Shown: piece by piece, positions 26,093 through 34,797 of the stretch
Layout of the letters: each line of letters opens with the position of its first letter
How positions within the stretch are numbered: position 1 is the stretch's first letter
The notes under the pieces: model-generated
What the model was told of the DNA's origin: nothing
Databases searched by the model: none
Seen by the model: the letters and a program-made list of their open reading frames with translations, nothing else
Translations under genes and position numbers: made by a program
Origin: Methylopila capsulata
GTDB lineage: Bacteria; Pseudomonadota; Alphaproteobacteria; Rhizobiales; Methylopilaceae
Direction of reading: 5' to 3'
Assembly (NCBI RefSeq): GCF_016907975.1
Contig: NZ_JAFBCY010000001.1
Span: forward strand, 1-64,000
DNA length: 64,000 nt

Positions 26093-26466
26093 TGTGCGTT
26101 TCCAATCCAGAGGGCGTGGCCGATATCGAGCGCAACGGCGGCGAACACGCCGCAGCCGGTCAGCCCGAAGCCGATGAGATAGAGCCGGGTCGCCCGGTCG
26201 TAGACGCGCTTCACCAGCCCTTCGAGCGGAAGCAGAAGGGCGAGAGCGCGGATCTGGAGCAAGGCGCCGGCGAAGATCGCGATGACCGGGGGCAGGTCGT
26301 AGAGACGCCACGCGCCGGGACTCGACGCCCACTGCGACAGGAACCCGAGCGAGAACGACACCGTGATGCCGAACGCGGTGATCGTGCCGTTCCGGAAGAC
26401 GGCCTCGATCAGCTGCTCTCCGCGGCTCGCGGCCGGGCCCGCCTGCGCGTCGCCATCAACGTCCAT
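26089..26466 (-). CDS. Conserved membrane protein, unknown function
   Basis: The 125-residue protein begins [18 protein letters not shown] and contains about three hydrophobic segments: one around [12 protein letters not shown], one around [15 protein letters not shown] and one around [18 protein letters not shown] do not recognise a family with certainty. ATG 26466 lies 7 bases after GGGGA and 4 bases beyond the DUF1003 stop; its own stop overlaps the moaC GTG. It is thus embedded in the trpC-to-moeA transcript between DUF1003 and moaC. Confidence 0.7.
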   Translation of the reverse strand: MDVDGDAQAGPAASRGEQLIEAVFRNGTITAFGITVSFSLGFLSQWASSPGAWRLYDLPPVIAIFAGALLQIRALALLLPLEGLVKRVYDRATRLYLIGFGLTGCGVFAAVALDIGHALWIGNAQ

Positions 26467-26470
26467 TGCG

Positions 26471-27034
26471 CTATCCCCGCCGTCCCCGATCCTCACTCAC
26501 GAGGCGGGTGAGAAGATCGATCTGCTCCTGCTGTTTCGCAAGCAGCGAGACGATGTGCTCGTCGCGCAGCCGGTCGAGCTTGTCGTGCAGCGCCATGATC
26601 TCGATCTCGGCCTTGAGGTTCACCTCGTAATCGAGCTGCGCATTGTGCCGATCCTTAGCCGACTGACGGTTCTGGCTCATCATGATCACGGGCGCCTGGA
26701 GCGCGGCGATCATCGACAGCAACAGGTTGAGGAAGATGAAGGGGTAGGGATCGAACGGCAGCGTCAGCAGCCAGACGTTCAATCCGGTCCACAGCGCGAG
26801 GAACAGGCCGAACAGGACGATGAAGGTCCACGAACCGCCGAAGGTTGCGACCTGGTCGGCGAGGCGCTCGCCGAACGACATGCTGTCGTCGAACCCCTCG
26901 TTGGGATCGCGCGAAAGAATGGTGCGCGCCTTCGCGTGGCGAAGAGCGCGGGCTTCGCTCTCCTCGAGCGCTTCGGTCGCCTTGCCGAACCAGCGCCGGG
27001 CGGCGGCCTGCACCTCGGAGGCGTGGTCGGTCAT
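26471..27034 (-). CDS. DUF1003 membrane protein
   Basis: The 187-residue protein matches DUF1003: an N-terminal soluble part with DDSMSFGERLADQVATFGGSW, two adjacent membrane segments around FIVLFGLFLALWTGLNVWLL and YPFIFLNLLLSMIAALQAPVI, in parts, the family block MMSQNRQSAKDRHNAQLDYEVN and a C-terminal coiled coil (EIEIMALHDKLDRLRDEH). The function of the family is not established. It begins 27 bases after the trpC stop and ends 4 bases before the next membrane-protein gene, so it belongs to that leftward transcript. Confidence 0.85.
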   Translation of the reverse strand: MTDHASEVQAAARRWFGKATEALEESEARALRHAKARTILSRDPNEGFDDSMSFGERLADQVATFGGSWTFIVLFGLFLALWTGLNVWLLTLPFDPYPFIFLNLLLSMIAALQAPVIMMSQNRQSAKDRHNAQLDYEVNLKAEIEIMALHDKLDRLRDEHIVSLLAKQQEQIDLLTRLVSEDRGRRG

Positions 27035-27061
27035 GGTCGCAAGGCCTTGCTGTTGGACGCG

Positions 27062-27868
27062 TCAGGCTGCGGCGTGCGCGGGCGCGAGCAGCGCGCGGGT
27101 GGCCGCCGCGACGTCCGCCTTCCGCATCAGGCTTTCGCCAACCAGCAGCGTGCGGCAACCGACCGCGCCGAGCCGCGCGACGTCGTCCGGGGTGAAGATG
27201 CCGCTCTCGCCGACGAGGATGCGGTCGTCCGGCACGCGCGCGCTCAGCCGCTCGGTCATCTCCAGCGTCACCTCGAAGGTGCGCAGGTTGCGGTTGTTGA
27301 CGCCGATCAGCGCGCTGCCGAGGGGGAGCGCGCGGTCAAGCTCCTCGCCGTCGTGCACCTCGATCAGCGCGTCCATCCCGAAGTCGCGCGAAGCCGCCAC
27401 GAGGTCGCGCGCTTCGGCGTCGGTCACCGCCGCCATGATGACGAGGATGCAGTCGGCGCCGAGCGCCCGCGCCTCCGCCACCTGGTAGGGCTCGTAGAGG
27501 AAGTCCTTGCGTATGACCGGCAGGTCGACCGCGGCGCGGGCCGCGACGAGATACTCCGGCGCGCCCTGGAACGAGGGGCCGTCCGTCAGCACGGAGAGGG
27601 AGGTCGCGCCGCCCTCGGCATAGGCGCGGGCGAGCGCCGGCGGATCGAAGTCCGCGCGGATAAGACCTTTCGAGGGACTGGCCTTCTTGATCTCGGCGAT
27701 CAGCGCCACGCCGCCGGCGTCGACGCGGCGGCGGATGGCGGCCTCGAACCCACGGGGCGGGGAGGCGGCGTCGGCGGCCTTGGCGACCACGTCGTACGGC
27801 CGCGCGGCCTTCGCCTCCGCGATCTCGCGGCGCTTGTAGGCTTCGATCCGGGCGAGGATGTCGGTCAT
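27062..27868 (-). CDS. trpC: Indole-3-glycerol phosphate synthase
   Basis: TrpC closes the indole ring in tryptophan synthesis. The 268-residue single-domain (beta/alpha)8 enzyme starts [20 protein letters not shown] and shows the active-site segments [45 protein letters not shown] and [16 protein letters not shown] 27868 gives the normal length; the frame is open upstream but would enter the lysE promoter region. TrpC is separated from trpD by a lysE gene on the other strand, so it must have its own promoter in the 131-base divergent gap. Confidence 0.95.
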   Translation of the reverse strand: MTDILARIEAYKRREIAEAKAARPYDVVAKAADAASPPRGFEAAIRRRVDAGGVALIAEIKKASPSKGLIRADFDPPALARAYAEGGATSLSVLTDGPSFQGAPEYLVAARAAVDLPVIRKDFLYEPYQVAEARALGADCILVIMAAVTDAEARDLVAASRDFGMDALIEVHDGEELDRALPLGSALIGVNNRNLRTFEVTLEMTERLSARVPDDRILVGESGIFTPDDVARLGAVGCRTLLVGESLMRKADVAAATRALLAPAHAAA

Positions 27869-27999
27869 ATCAAGGCCCTTGATGCCCCATGATATTTCGT
27901 GAACCCCCGCGACGGCGTCTAGGCGCGGGCGGGAGGATCGGCGACTTTCTATGAGCCGATCCGAACGCCCCTGCAACCGGCCTGCCCGAGAGGTCGCCC

Positions 28000-28632
28000 A
28001 TGCCCTCCACCGCGACGCTTCTGGCCTTCGCCGCCGTCTCACTCGGCATGGTGCTGACGCCGGGGCCCAACATGCTCTACCTGATCTCGCGCTCGCTCTG
28101 CCAGGGGCCGAAGGCGGGGTTGATCTCGCTCGGCGGCGTCGCGCTCGGCTTCCTGGTCTACATGCTGTGCGCCGCCTTCGGCATCACGGCGCTGCTGTTC
28201 GCGGTCCCCTTCGCCTACGACGCGCTGCGGCTTGCAGGCGCGGCCTATCTCGCCTGGCTCGCCTGGAACGCGGTGAAGCCCGGCGGCGCCTCGCCGTTCG
28301 AGGTGCGGACGCTCGCGCCCGACAGCCCGCGCAGGCTGTTCCTCATGGGGCTCGTGACGAACCTCCTGAATCCGAAGGTCGCGATGTTCTACCTCGCGCT
28401 CTTCCCCCAGTTCATCGATCCCGCGGCGGGCTCGGTGCTGACGCAGACGCTGGCGCTGGGCGCCGTCCAGATCACGATCAGCATGGCGGGCAACGCCATG
28501 TTCGCGCTCACCGCCGGCGGCATCGCGGCGTTCCTCGCGCGTCACCCGCTGTGGGTCACGGCGCAGCGCTGGTTGATGGGGCTGGTGCTCGGCGGGCTAG
28601 CCGTGCGGCTCGCGCTCGACAGCCGGCGCTGA
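28000..28632 (+). CDS. LysE/RhtB-family amino-acid exporter
   Basis: The 210-residue inner-membrane protein has the family hallmark near the N-terminus: [20 protein letters not shown], with the conserved P-G-P-N, and about six hydrophobic segments. The loop motif [20 protein letters not shown] is also diagnostic. Members export lysine, arginine, homoserine, threonine or leucine; the substrate cannot be predicted. It interrupts the usual trpD-trpC order and is transcribed against them, diverging from trpC. An inverted repeat of the dispersed type follows its stop. Confidence 0.88.
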   Translation: MPSTATLLAFAAVSLGMVLTPGPNMLYLISRSLCQGPKAGLISLGGVALGFLVYMLCAAFGITALLFAVPFAYDALRLAGAAYLAWLAWNAVKPGGASPFEVRTLAPDSPRRLFLMGLVTNLLNPKVAMFYLALFPQFIDPAAGSVLTQTLALGAVQITISMAGNAMFALTAGGIAAFLARHPLWVTAQRWLMGLVLGGLAVRLALDSRR

Positions 28633-28668
28633 GAGGCTGGGGCTCTCTAGCGATAGAAGCACTCTGCG

Positions 28669-28786
28669 CTTGTCCCGGCCTTGAGCCGGGACCCAGATGC
28701 GTCAGGCGTTCCGAAAGAGACGCGACGTCGGCGCATCAGATCCTGAAACCCGCGGTTTCTGGGTCCCGGGTCAAGGCCGGGACAAG
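28669..28786. repeat. Dispersed intergenic palindromic repeat, TGTCCCGG type
   Basis: Two 29-base arms (28669-28697 and 28758-28786, 28 of 29 complementary) flank a 60-base middle. The outer motif is CTTGTCCCGGCCTTGA...CCGGGACCCAGA. It lies between the convergent lysE and trpD genes, 10 bases before the trpD stop, so it could act as a bidirectional terminator. Confidence 0.88.
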
Positions 28787-28796
28787 AGCTGCGCTC

Positions 28797-29813
28797 TCAG
28801 ACCTCGTTCGACACCCGCACCAGCGCGTCGAGGCGCGAGTAGGCCCCGCCGCTGTCGATGGCGTCTGCGGCGACCGCCGCGCCTTCCGCCAGCGTCTCGG
28901 CCCGGCCAGCGACGATCAGCGTCGCGGCGGCGTTGAGAATGGACACGTCGCGGTAGGCGCCCCTGGCGCCGTCGAGCACCGCGCGCAGCGCGACCGCATT
29001 GGCCTCGGCGTCGCCGCCCTTCAGCGCCTCGGGCGAATGCCGGGACAGGCCGGCGTCCGCGGGTGTGACCTCGAAGGTGCGGACCGCGCCGTCGCGCAGT
29101 TCGGCGACGAGCGTCGAGCCCGAGGTCGTGATCTCGTCGAGCCCGTCGGAGCCGTGCACCACCCAGGCGCGCTCCGACCCCAGCCGGGCGAGCGCCTCGG
29201 CGATCGGCTCGACCCATTTGGCGGCGAATACGCCGACCATCTGGCGCCGCACGCCCGCGGGGTTCGAGAGCGGGCCCAGCAGGTTGAAGATCGTGCGCAC
29301 GCCGAGCTCGGTGCGGGCCGGACCCACATGGCGCATGGCGGCGTGGTGGTTCGGCGCGAACATGAAGCCGACGCCGGCCTCCGCGATGCACTGGCCGATG
29401 CGCTCCGGCGAAGCGTCGACGTTGACGCCGAGCGCCTTCAGCACGTCGGCCGAGCCCGACTTCGACGACAGCGCCCGGTTGCCGTGCTTGGCGACCGTGA
29501 CGCCGCAGCCCGCCACCACGAAGGCCGCGCAGGTGGAGACGTTGACGGAGCCCGCGCCGTCGCCGCCGGTGCCCACCACGTCCACGGCGTCGGCGGGCGC
29601 CGCGACGGGCGTCATCTTGGCCCGCATGGTCGCGACGGCGCCGGCGATCTCGTCCACCGTCTCGCCGCGCAGGCGCAGCGCCATCAGGAAGGCGCCGATC
29701 TGCGCCGGCGTCGCCTCGCCGGACATGATGTGGTCGAACGCCGCTTCCGCCTCCGCGCGGTCGAGCGCGCGACCGTCGGCGACATGGGCGATGACCGCCT
29801 TGAAGTTGTCCAT
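28797..29813 (-). CDS. trpD: Anthranilate phosphoribosyltransferase
   Basis: TrpD transfers phosphoribose from PRPP to anthranilate. The 338-residue protein shows the PRPP loop [16 protein letters not shown], the [20 protein letters not shown] segment and [11 protein letters not shown], all diagnostic. It starts 15 bases after trpG on the same strand, so trpG and trpD form an operon. The 3' end meets an inverted repeat and the convergent lysE gene instead of trpC. Confidence 0.96.
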   Translation of the reverse strand: MDNFKAVIAHVADGRALDRAEAEAAFDHIMSGEATPAQIGAFLMALRLRGETVDEIAGAVATMRAKMTPVAAPADAVDVVGTGGDGAGSVNVSTCAAFVVAGCGVTVAKHGNRALSSKSGSADVLKALGVNVDASPERIGQCIAEAGVGFMFAPNHHAAMRHVGPARTELGVRTIFNLLGPLSNPAGVRRQMVGVFAAKWVEPIAEALARLGSERAWVVHGSDGLDEITTSGSTLVAELRDGAVRTFEVTPADAGLSRHSPEALKGGDAEANAVALRAVLDGARGAYRDVSILNAAATLIVAGRAETLAEGAAVAADAIDSGGAYSRLDALVRVSNEV

Positions 29814-29828
29814 CGGCTCGGAGCCCCC

Positions 29829-30449
29829 TCAGCCGGCGAGGCGGGCGGGAGGGCGGCGCTCGGCGTTCCAGCGGCGCGCGTCGTCGAGGAAGTTCGCGAA
29901 GATCGTCGCGCCATGCTCGGACGCGATGGACTCGGGGTGGAACTGCACGCCGTGGATCGGAAGCGTGCGGTGGGACAGGCCCATGATCAGGCCGTCGTCC
30001 GTCTCCGCGGTCACCTGGAGAGCCTCCGGCAGGTCGTCGCGCCGGACCACCAGCGAATGGTAGCGGGTGGCGTAGAGCGGTCCGTTTATGCCGCGGAACA
30101 CGCCGCCGTTCGCGTGGTTCACGCGGGCGAGCTTGCCGTGCACCGGCGTCGGCGCACGCACCACCGCACCGCCGAAAACCTCCCCGATCGCCTGATGGCC
30201 GAGGCAGACGCCGAACACGGGCACGCCTTCCGCCGCCGCGCGCTCGATCAGCGCGCAGGAGATGCCGGCCTCGTGCGGGGTGCACGGACCGGGCGATATG
30301 ACGATGGCGTCGGGGCGCGTCGCCATCACCTCGTCGACGGTGGTCTTGTCGTTGCGCCGCACGGAGACCTCGGCGCCGAGCGAGCCGATCGCATGCACCA
30401 CGTTCCAGGTGAAGCTGTCGTAGTTGTCGATCAGGGTGACGGCGGTCAT
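29829..30449 (-). CDS. trpG: Anthranilate synthase glutamine amidotransferase subunit
   Basis: TrpG supplies ammonia from glutamine to the TrpE subunit. The 206-residue class I amidotransferase begins with LIDNYDSFTWNVVHAIG and keeps the catalytic triad: Cys in PVFGVCLGHQAIGE, and His and Glu in GVQFHPESIASEHG. The oxyanion motif SPGPCTPHEAG is present. trpE is not in the window. The same type of subunit can serve PabA for folate, and pterin genes lie elsewhere in the window, but the trpD neighbour supports TrpG. Confidence 0.94.
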   Translation of the reverse strand: MTAVTLIDNYDSFTWNVVHAIGSLGAEVSVRRNDKTTVDEVMATRPDAIVISPGPCTPHEAGISCALIERAAAEGVPVFGVCLGHQAIGEVFGGAVVRAPTPVHGKLARVNHANGGVFRGINGPLYATRYHSLVVRRDDLPEALQVTAETDDGLIMGLSHRTLPIHGVQFHPESIASEHGATIFANFLDDARRWNAERRPPARLAG

Positions 30450-30524
30450 AGGGGTCTCCAGCGCGGCGCACTCAACTGAAGCGCAGGCGCGGCGTCAAGC
30501 GCGGGGAGGGCGGCGGCGGCGCGC

Positions 30525-31274
30525 TCAGTCGTTCAGGAGCGTCCAGCCGATCGGGCTCAGATGCTCCTGCGGGCGGAAGCGGCGCTTGTAGTCCATCTTG
30601 TTGGAGCCCGAGACCCAGTAGCCGAGGTAGAGATACGGCAGGCCAAGCGCCTTGGCGCGCTGGACATGGTCGAGGATCACGTGGGTGCCGAGGCCGCGGT
30701 CGCGCTGCTCGGGATCGTAGAACGAGTAGACCAGCGAGAGGCCGTCCGAGAGCCGGTCCACCAGCGCCACCGCGTGGAGCGGGCCGGCGCCGCGGCCGTT
30801 GATGGCGGTGTCCGGTCCCCGGCGGCGGTATTCCGTCAGCCGCGTGCGGACGTGGCTGTCCTCGACCATGCTGGCGTAGTCCAGCACCGTCATGTCGGCC
30901 ATGCCGCCGTCGGAGTGACGGTGGTCGAGATAGGCGCGGAACAGCGAATACTGCTCGGAGGTCGGGTTGGCGCCCACGTCCGCCCCGACGAGGTCGGCGT
31001 TGATGGCCCGGTTCCGGCGGAAAGCCTTGGTCCAGACGAAGTCGTCGACCCGCACCCGCACGGAGACGCAGGCCCGGCAGCTTTCGCAGGCCGGGCGGTA
31101 GGCGATCGTCTGGCTCCGGCGGAAGCCGCCGTGGGTCAGCAGATCGTTCAGGTGCGCGGCGTTCTCACCCACGAGGTGGGTGAAGACCTTTCGCTCGAAC
31201 TGCCCCTTGAGATAGGGGCAGGGCGACGGAGCGGTAAGGTAGAACTGCGGCGTGTCGCGCGAATGGGCGGTCAC
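30525..31274 (-). CDS. bpt: Aspartate/glutamate leucyltransferase (N-end rule, Bpt)
   Basis: Bpt attaches leucine from Leu-tRNA to proteins with N-terminal Asp or Glu, marking them for ClpS/ClpAP. The 249-residue protein matches the ATE superfamily: the N-terminal cysteines in [11 protein letters not shown] and [15 protein letters not shown], the core [14 protein letters not shown], and the C-terminal [19 protein letters not shown] with RFRPQEHL. The start is a GTG at 31274. It is separated by 75 bases from trpG upstream of which it lies and by 74 bases from the RDD gene, so it is probably a short transcript with one or both. Confidence 0.93.
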   Translation of the reverse strand: MTAHSRDTPQFYLTAPSPCPYLKGQFERKVFTHLVGENAAHLNDLLTHGGFRRSQTIAYRPACESCRACVSVRVRVDDFVWTKAFRRNRAINADLVGADVGANPTSEQYSLFRAYLDHRHSDGGMADMTVLDYASMVEDSHVRTRLTEYRRRGPDTAINGRGAGPLHAVALVDRLSDGLSLVYSFYDPEQRDRGLGTHVILDHVQRAKALGLPYLYLGYWVSGSNKMDYKRRFRPQEHLSPIGWTLLND

Positions 31275-31348
31275 GGGAGGTCCCTGCGAAGCGGCCGGCC
31301 GCCGCTTTCCAGATCAGGATAGCAGCGGCGCGACGCGCGGCAAGTCGG

Positions 31349-31852
31349 TCAGTAGCTGCGACCTTCCAGACGGCCGCGGTCCACCAGCACGGTGCTCAGC
31401 ACGAGGTCGTGGAGCAGCTGCTTCCGGCGGGTGAACAGGCCCACCAGCAGGACGAACGGCGTCAGCAGCGTGAACGACACGTAGAGGAAAACGACGTGCG
31501 CAGCCGCGATCAGGAAGCCGGGCTTGGCGCCGTCGGTCATGCGCGCGGTCAGGCCCGTGAGGCGCATGCCCCAGGTCGCCGCCTTGTCGCCGCCGAGCGT
31601 CGCGCCGGAGTAGAGGATCGCCATCGCCGGAAACACGCCGCCGTAGAGTAGCCAGGCGAGGCCCAGCGTGACGACGCCCAAGAAGAAGATCACGACGCTC
31701 GCGATCGCCGTCAGCGTGAAGACGACCCCGAAGTCCACGCAGAACGCCAGGACGCGCCGGCTGAGCACGCCTTCGTAGAGACGCGGATCGGCCAGCGGGT
31801 CGAACGCCTCGCGCTGGATCGGCTGGGCGGGAGAAAGCGGAGTGGTCGACAT
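31349..31852 (-). CDS. RDD-family membrane protein
   Basis: The 167-residue protein has the RDD layout: SRRVLAFCVDFGVVFTLTAI with the Arg and Asp of the first helix, a second hydrophobic segment around TLGLAWLLYGGVFPAMAILY, the G-D-K-A-A-T-W-G-M-R-L block and a third helix, ending with FTRRKQLLHDLVLSTVLV that holds the last conserved Asp. RDD proteins are inner-membrane proteins, some linked to cation transport, mostly uncharacterised. It lies upstream of bpt on the same strand, a common Hyphomicrobiales pairing. Confidence 0.88.
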   Translation of the reverse strand: MSTTPLSPAQPIQREAFDPLADPRLYEGVLSRRVLAFCVDFGVVFTLTAIASVVIFFLGVVTLGLAWLLYGGVFPAMAILYSGATLGGDKAATWGMRLTGLTARMTDGAKPGFLIAAAHVVFLYVSFTLLTPFVLLVGLFTRRKQLLHDLVLSTVLVDRGRLEGRSY

Positions 31853-31989
31853 CAGGACGGGGCGCCTCGCAGGACTTCGTACCGCGGCGTCAGCGCCGCG
31901 CTAAAAACGTGGTGCGGGGACGGGGCGTTCGCAAGATCCAGGGTTTTGGCGGAAGCGGCGGCCTGCGTGCTTGGTCAGCCGCGCCGCGC

Positions 31990-32078
31990 GTCATGCCCCG
32001 GTTTATCCGGGGCATCCAGCATCCACGGTCGCCGCTCGACGATCTCGCCTGGATTCCCCGGATAAACCGGGGAATGAC
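31990..32078. repeat. Dispersed intergenic palindromic repeat, GTCATGCCCCGG type
   Basis: Two 30-base arms (31990-32019 and 32049-32078) are complementary at 28 of 30 positions around a 29-base middle. It fills the region between the RDD gene start and the end of the dsbA-like gene, where I see no coding sequence. The arm motif GTCATGCCCCGGTTTATCC resembles repeats common in Hyphomicrobiales intergenic DNA. Confidence 0.88.
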
Positions 32079-32105
32079 GAAGGTCTTCAGGCGCTCCCCA
32101 AAGTC

Positions 32106-32897
32106 TCAGCAGGCCGCCTTGCCGCATTCACGCACGGCGGCGATGCGCTTCTTGAGGGCGTCGACGCCCACCGCGCCGGGCAGGATCGCGTCGCCGAGGA
32201 TGAACGTGGGCGTCGACTCGACGCCGAACTGGTTCGCGAGGTCGTAGCTCTCCTCGAGCGTCGCCTTCACGTCGGGGTGCGAAAACGCCTTCTTCAGCGC
32301 GGCCTGATCGATCCCGACATCCTTCGCCGCCTGGATCGCGGCGGCGCCGTCGACCTGGCCCTGGGCCGCCAGCAGCTTGTCGTGGAAGGCGCGGTACTTG
32401 TCCGGAGCGATCACGTTGACCGCCGCCGACACCTGCGCCGCCTCCGCCGAACCGCGGCCGAGGATCGGGAACTCCTTGAGCACGACCTTCAGCTTCGGGT
32501 CGGCCTCGATCAGCGCGTTGACGTCGCCGAGAGCTCGTTTGCAATAGCCGCAGTTGTAATCGAAGAACTCGACCAGCGTGACGTCGCCGTTGGGGTTGCC
32601 GAGCACGGCCTGCAGCTTCGAATTCTCGAGCGTCGCGGGCTTTTCGGCGAGCTTCTGCCGCGAGGCGGCGGCCTGCGCGGCCTCCTGGCGCTTGGTCAGC
32701 TCCTTCTGGGCCTCGATCAGGATCTCGGGATTGTTGACGATGTAATCCCGCACGATCTGCTCGATGGCAGGCTTGTCCAGCGTGGTGGTGGAGGTCTGCG
32801 CCGTCGCCGTCTCGAACGGCAGCTCGACGAGCGCGAGGCCGGCGAGAGCGGCGAGAGCTGCGCCGGCGAGGGCGATGCTGCGGAAAGAGCGGGGCAT
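32106..32897 (-). CDS. DsbA-family thiol:disulfide oxidoreductase
   Basis: The 263-residue exported protein has an N-terminal signal segment (LAGAALAALAGLALVELPFE), a helical DUF-like linker with IVRDYIVNNPEILIEA, and a thioredoxin-fold domain with the active site F-D-Y-N-C116-G-Y-C119. The cis-proline loop is VESTPTFIL. This is the Com1/BdbD-like subgroup of DsbA. It should oxidise or isomerise periplasmic thiols. Two further cysteines near the C-terminus (ECGKAAC) are unusual and might form a second disulfide. The M48 peptidase gene lies upstream on the same strand with a small ORF between. Confidence 0.9.
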   Translation of the reverse strand: MPRSFRSIALAGAALAALAGLALVELPFETATAQTSTTTLDKPAIEQIVRDYIVNNPEILIEAQKELTKRQEAAQAAASRQKLAEKPATLENSKLQAVLGNPNGDVTLVEFFDYNCGYCKRALGDVNALIEADPKLKVVLKEFPILGRGSAEAAQVSAAVNVIAPDKYRAFHDKLLAAQGQVDGAAAIQAAKDVGIDQAALKKAFSHPDVKATLEESYDLANQFGVESTPTFILGDAILPGAVGVDALKKRIAAVRECGKAAC

Positions 32898-32917
32898 GGG
32901 CGTCCTCGGTCGTGTTC

Positions 32918-33208
32918 TCAGGGCTTACGCGTCGGGCGCCCGTTCGGACCCTTGTCGGTCGAATCCATGGCGGAACGACGGCGGAGGGGCGGGACGACGG
33001 TCGCTGGCCAGGGCGTCGGCGCCATCGACACTTGCGTCGCAGGGACGCTCCCCTCGGGAACATACCCATCGCGGGCGACGAGCGCATCACCGACGCGGTC
33101 GTCGCGCGGGCCAAGTTCGCGGCGTCGGGTCTTTCGGAGGCTCAACTGTCGAGTTGCGGCCTGATACAGAAAGCGCGCCAGCCGCCTCAGCCAATCGATG
33201 TCCTGCAT
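32918..33208 (-). CDS. Small basic hypothetical protein
   Basis: This possible 96-residue protein begins MQDIDWLRRLARFLYQAATR and ends in a Lys/Arg-rich tail. It fits exactly between the M48 peptidase stop (33239) and the dsbA start (32897), with gaps of 30 and 20 bases, as an operon gene would. A GTG at 33223 is an alternative start. I recognise no domain, signal peptide or membrane segment. Because G+C-rich DNA gives many open frames, the call rests mainly on position and spacing. Confidence 0.4.
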   Translation of the reverse strand: MQDIDWLRRLARFLYQAATRQLSLRKTRRRELGPRDDRVGDALVARDGYVPEGSVPATQVSMAPTPWPATVVPPLRRRSAMDSTDKGPNGRPTRKP

Positions 33209-33238
33209 GATCTCATGATCCACCGACCGGTCCGGTCC

Positions 33239-34657
33239 TCAGTTCATCTTCTGCGGCGTGTAGCTCGCGATGTCGTCGGCCTTCAGCCAGCCCGGCGTTC
33301 CACGCTTGAACCCGGTCTTGGCGCGCTCGGCGATCTGGCGGGCCGTGCCGAAATCGCCGGAGGCGAAGGCGGCCTGCGCGGAGGCGAGATCGGCTTCCGG
33401 AATCTTGCCCTTGCGGGCGTAGGCGAGGGCCAGCTGGCGGAAGCCGTCGGCGTTCTTCGAGTCGCGCGCGGTGGCGCGCACGAGCTCCGAGATCGCGGCG
33501 TCGCTGTCGCGGGTCGAACCGCTCGCGACCAGCGCCTGGCCCAGCATCGTGCGGATCAGCGTGGCGTTGGGCGCGAGCGCGATCGCCCGGCGCAGCGGCG
33601 GGATGGCGTCCGCGGCGCGGCCGTTCTCGAGATAGGCCTGCCCCTTCAGCTCCTGGAACCACGGGTTCTGCGGCTGGCCCGCGATCAGCCCGTCGATCTG
33701 CGAGATCGCGCTGGTGAGCGAGGCCGAACGGTAGGTGGCGATCGCGCGGGCGTAGCGGGCGGGAAGGCTCTGGTCGGTCATGGGGTAGCGCCGCCCGACG
33801 CCCTGGAGGCCGTCGACGAAGCCGACGAGCTTGGCGCGCATCAGGTCGTGGCGGGCCTGCAGGGCGGGGGCGTCGAGCTTGTCGTAGTAGGGGCTCTTCT
33901 TCGCCAGGTCCTCGAGGTTCGCGATGCGGTCCTGCGGCATCGGATGGCTCTGGGCGTAGGGGTCGATGAAGCGCTGCGAGAAGGCGGTCTGGTCCGCGAA
34001 GCGCTTGAAGGTGATCAGCATGCCCTTGGCGGACTGCCCGGTCTTGGTGAGATAGTTCACCGCCGCGCGGTCGGCCGCCTGCTCCTCCGCGCGCTGGTAG
34101 GAGAGCAGCGTCCGCCGCATCATCTCCTGCGGGGCCATCGCGGCGCCGATCGCTGCGCCGCCGGAGCCGTTGTTGAGGCCGCCGCCGGCGGCCGCGCCCG
34201 CGATCGCGCCGGCGCCGAGCAGCATGGCGACGATCGCCATGGTCTGCATGCTGTCGAGCCGTTGCCTCAGCCGGGCCAAGTGGCCGCCGGCGATGTGGCC
34301 GGTCTCGTGGGCGAGGACGCCGATCACCTCGTTCGGCGTCTTGGCGTCCAGCAGCACGCCGATGTTGACGAAGATGCGCCGGCCGTCCGCGACGAAGGCG
34401 TTGAACACCTTGGAGTTGATCAGCACGATCTCGACCGCGCCCGCATCGACCCCGGCCGCCCGGTAGATCGGCAGCATGTAGTCGCGCAGCAGCCCCTCGA
34501 TCTCCGCGTCGCGGATGATCGAGCCGCCGAGCCCCTGGGCCTGCGCCGGCTGGGGCAGCGACGACACGAACAGCGCGATCGCGCACATTACGGCCGTGCC
34601 GGCGCGCGCCAGCCTTCGGAAAAGCGCGGGGCGGGTCGTCTGCGGGCGGGGTTCCAT
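33239..34657 (-). CDS. Periplasmic M48-family metalloprotease with TPR domain (BepA-like)
   Basis: The 472-residue protein has a signal peptide ending A-Q-A at residue 40, an M48 peptidase domain with the zinc motif H117-E-T-G-H121 and the third ligand region RAEEQAADRAAVNYL, a Gly/Ala segment around residue 140-165 that may associate with the membrane, and a C-terminal TPR-like region (NPWFQELKGQAYLENGRAAD onward). This architecture matches BepA/YfgC, which helps assemble or degrade outer-membrane proteins such as LptD. ATG 34657 is chosen over an upstream GTG at 34705 because it gives a normal signal peptide. A disulfide role pairs well with the adjacent DsbA-like gene. Confidence 0.9.
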   Translation of the reverse strand: MEPRPQTTRPALFRRLARAGTAVMCAIALFVSSLPQPAQAQGLGGSIIRDAEIEGLLRDYMLPIYRAAGVDAGAVEIVLINSKVFNAFVADGRRIFVNIGVLLDAKTPNEVIGVLAHETGHIAGGHLARLRQRLDSMQTMAIVAMLLGAGAIAGAAAGGGLNNGSGGAAIGAAMAPQEMMRRTLLSYQRAEEQAADRAAVNYLTKTGQSAKGMLITFKRFADQTAFSQRFIDPYAQSHPMPQDRIANLEDLAKKSPYYDKLDAPALQARHDLMRAKLVGFVDGLQGVGRRYPMTDQSLPARYARAIATYRSASLTSAISQIDGLIAGQPQNPWFQELKGQAYLENGRAADAIPPLRRAIALAPNATLIRTMLGQALVASGSTRDSDAAISELVRATARDSKNADGFRQLALAYARKGKIPEADLASAQAAFASGDFGTARQIAERAKTGFKRGTPGWLKADDIASYTPQKMN

Positions 34658-34797
34658 GCGGCGAGGCGCCTCGCTAAGAGGAGAACCGATTGTTGCGCGG
34701 GTCACTTAAGGGCCGCGCCGACGCCGGGTCAACGCGCCGACCGTCACCGAGCCGTGACCCGAGTCATGACCCACGACTTGCGAGCGACGCCGACCCG

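Noticed and set aside
28771..30471. Minus-strand frame of 566 codons across trpD and trpG
   Set aside because: Arg/Gly/Ala-rich translation out of frame with two clear enzymes; a shadow frame.
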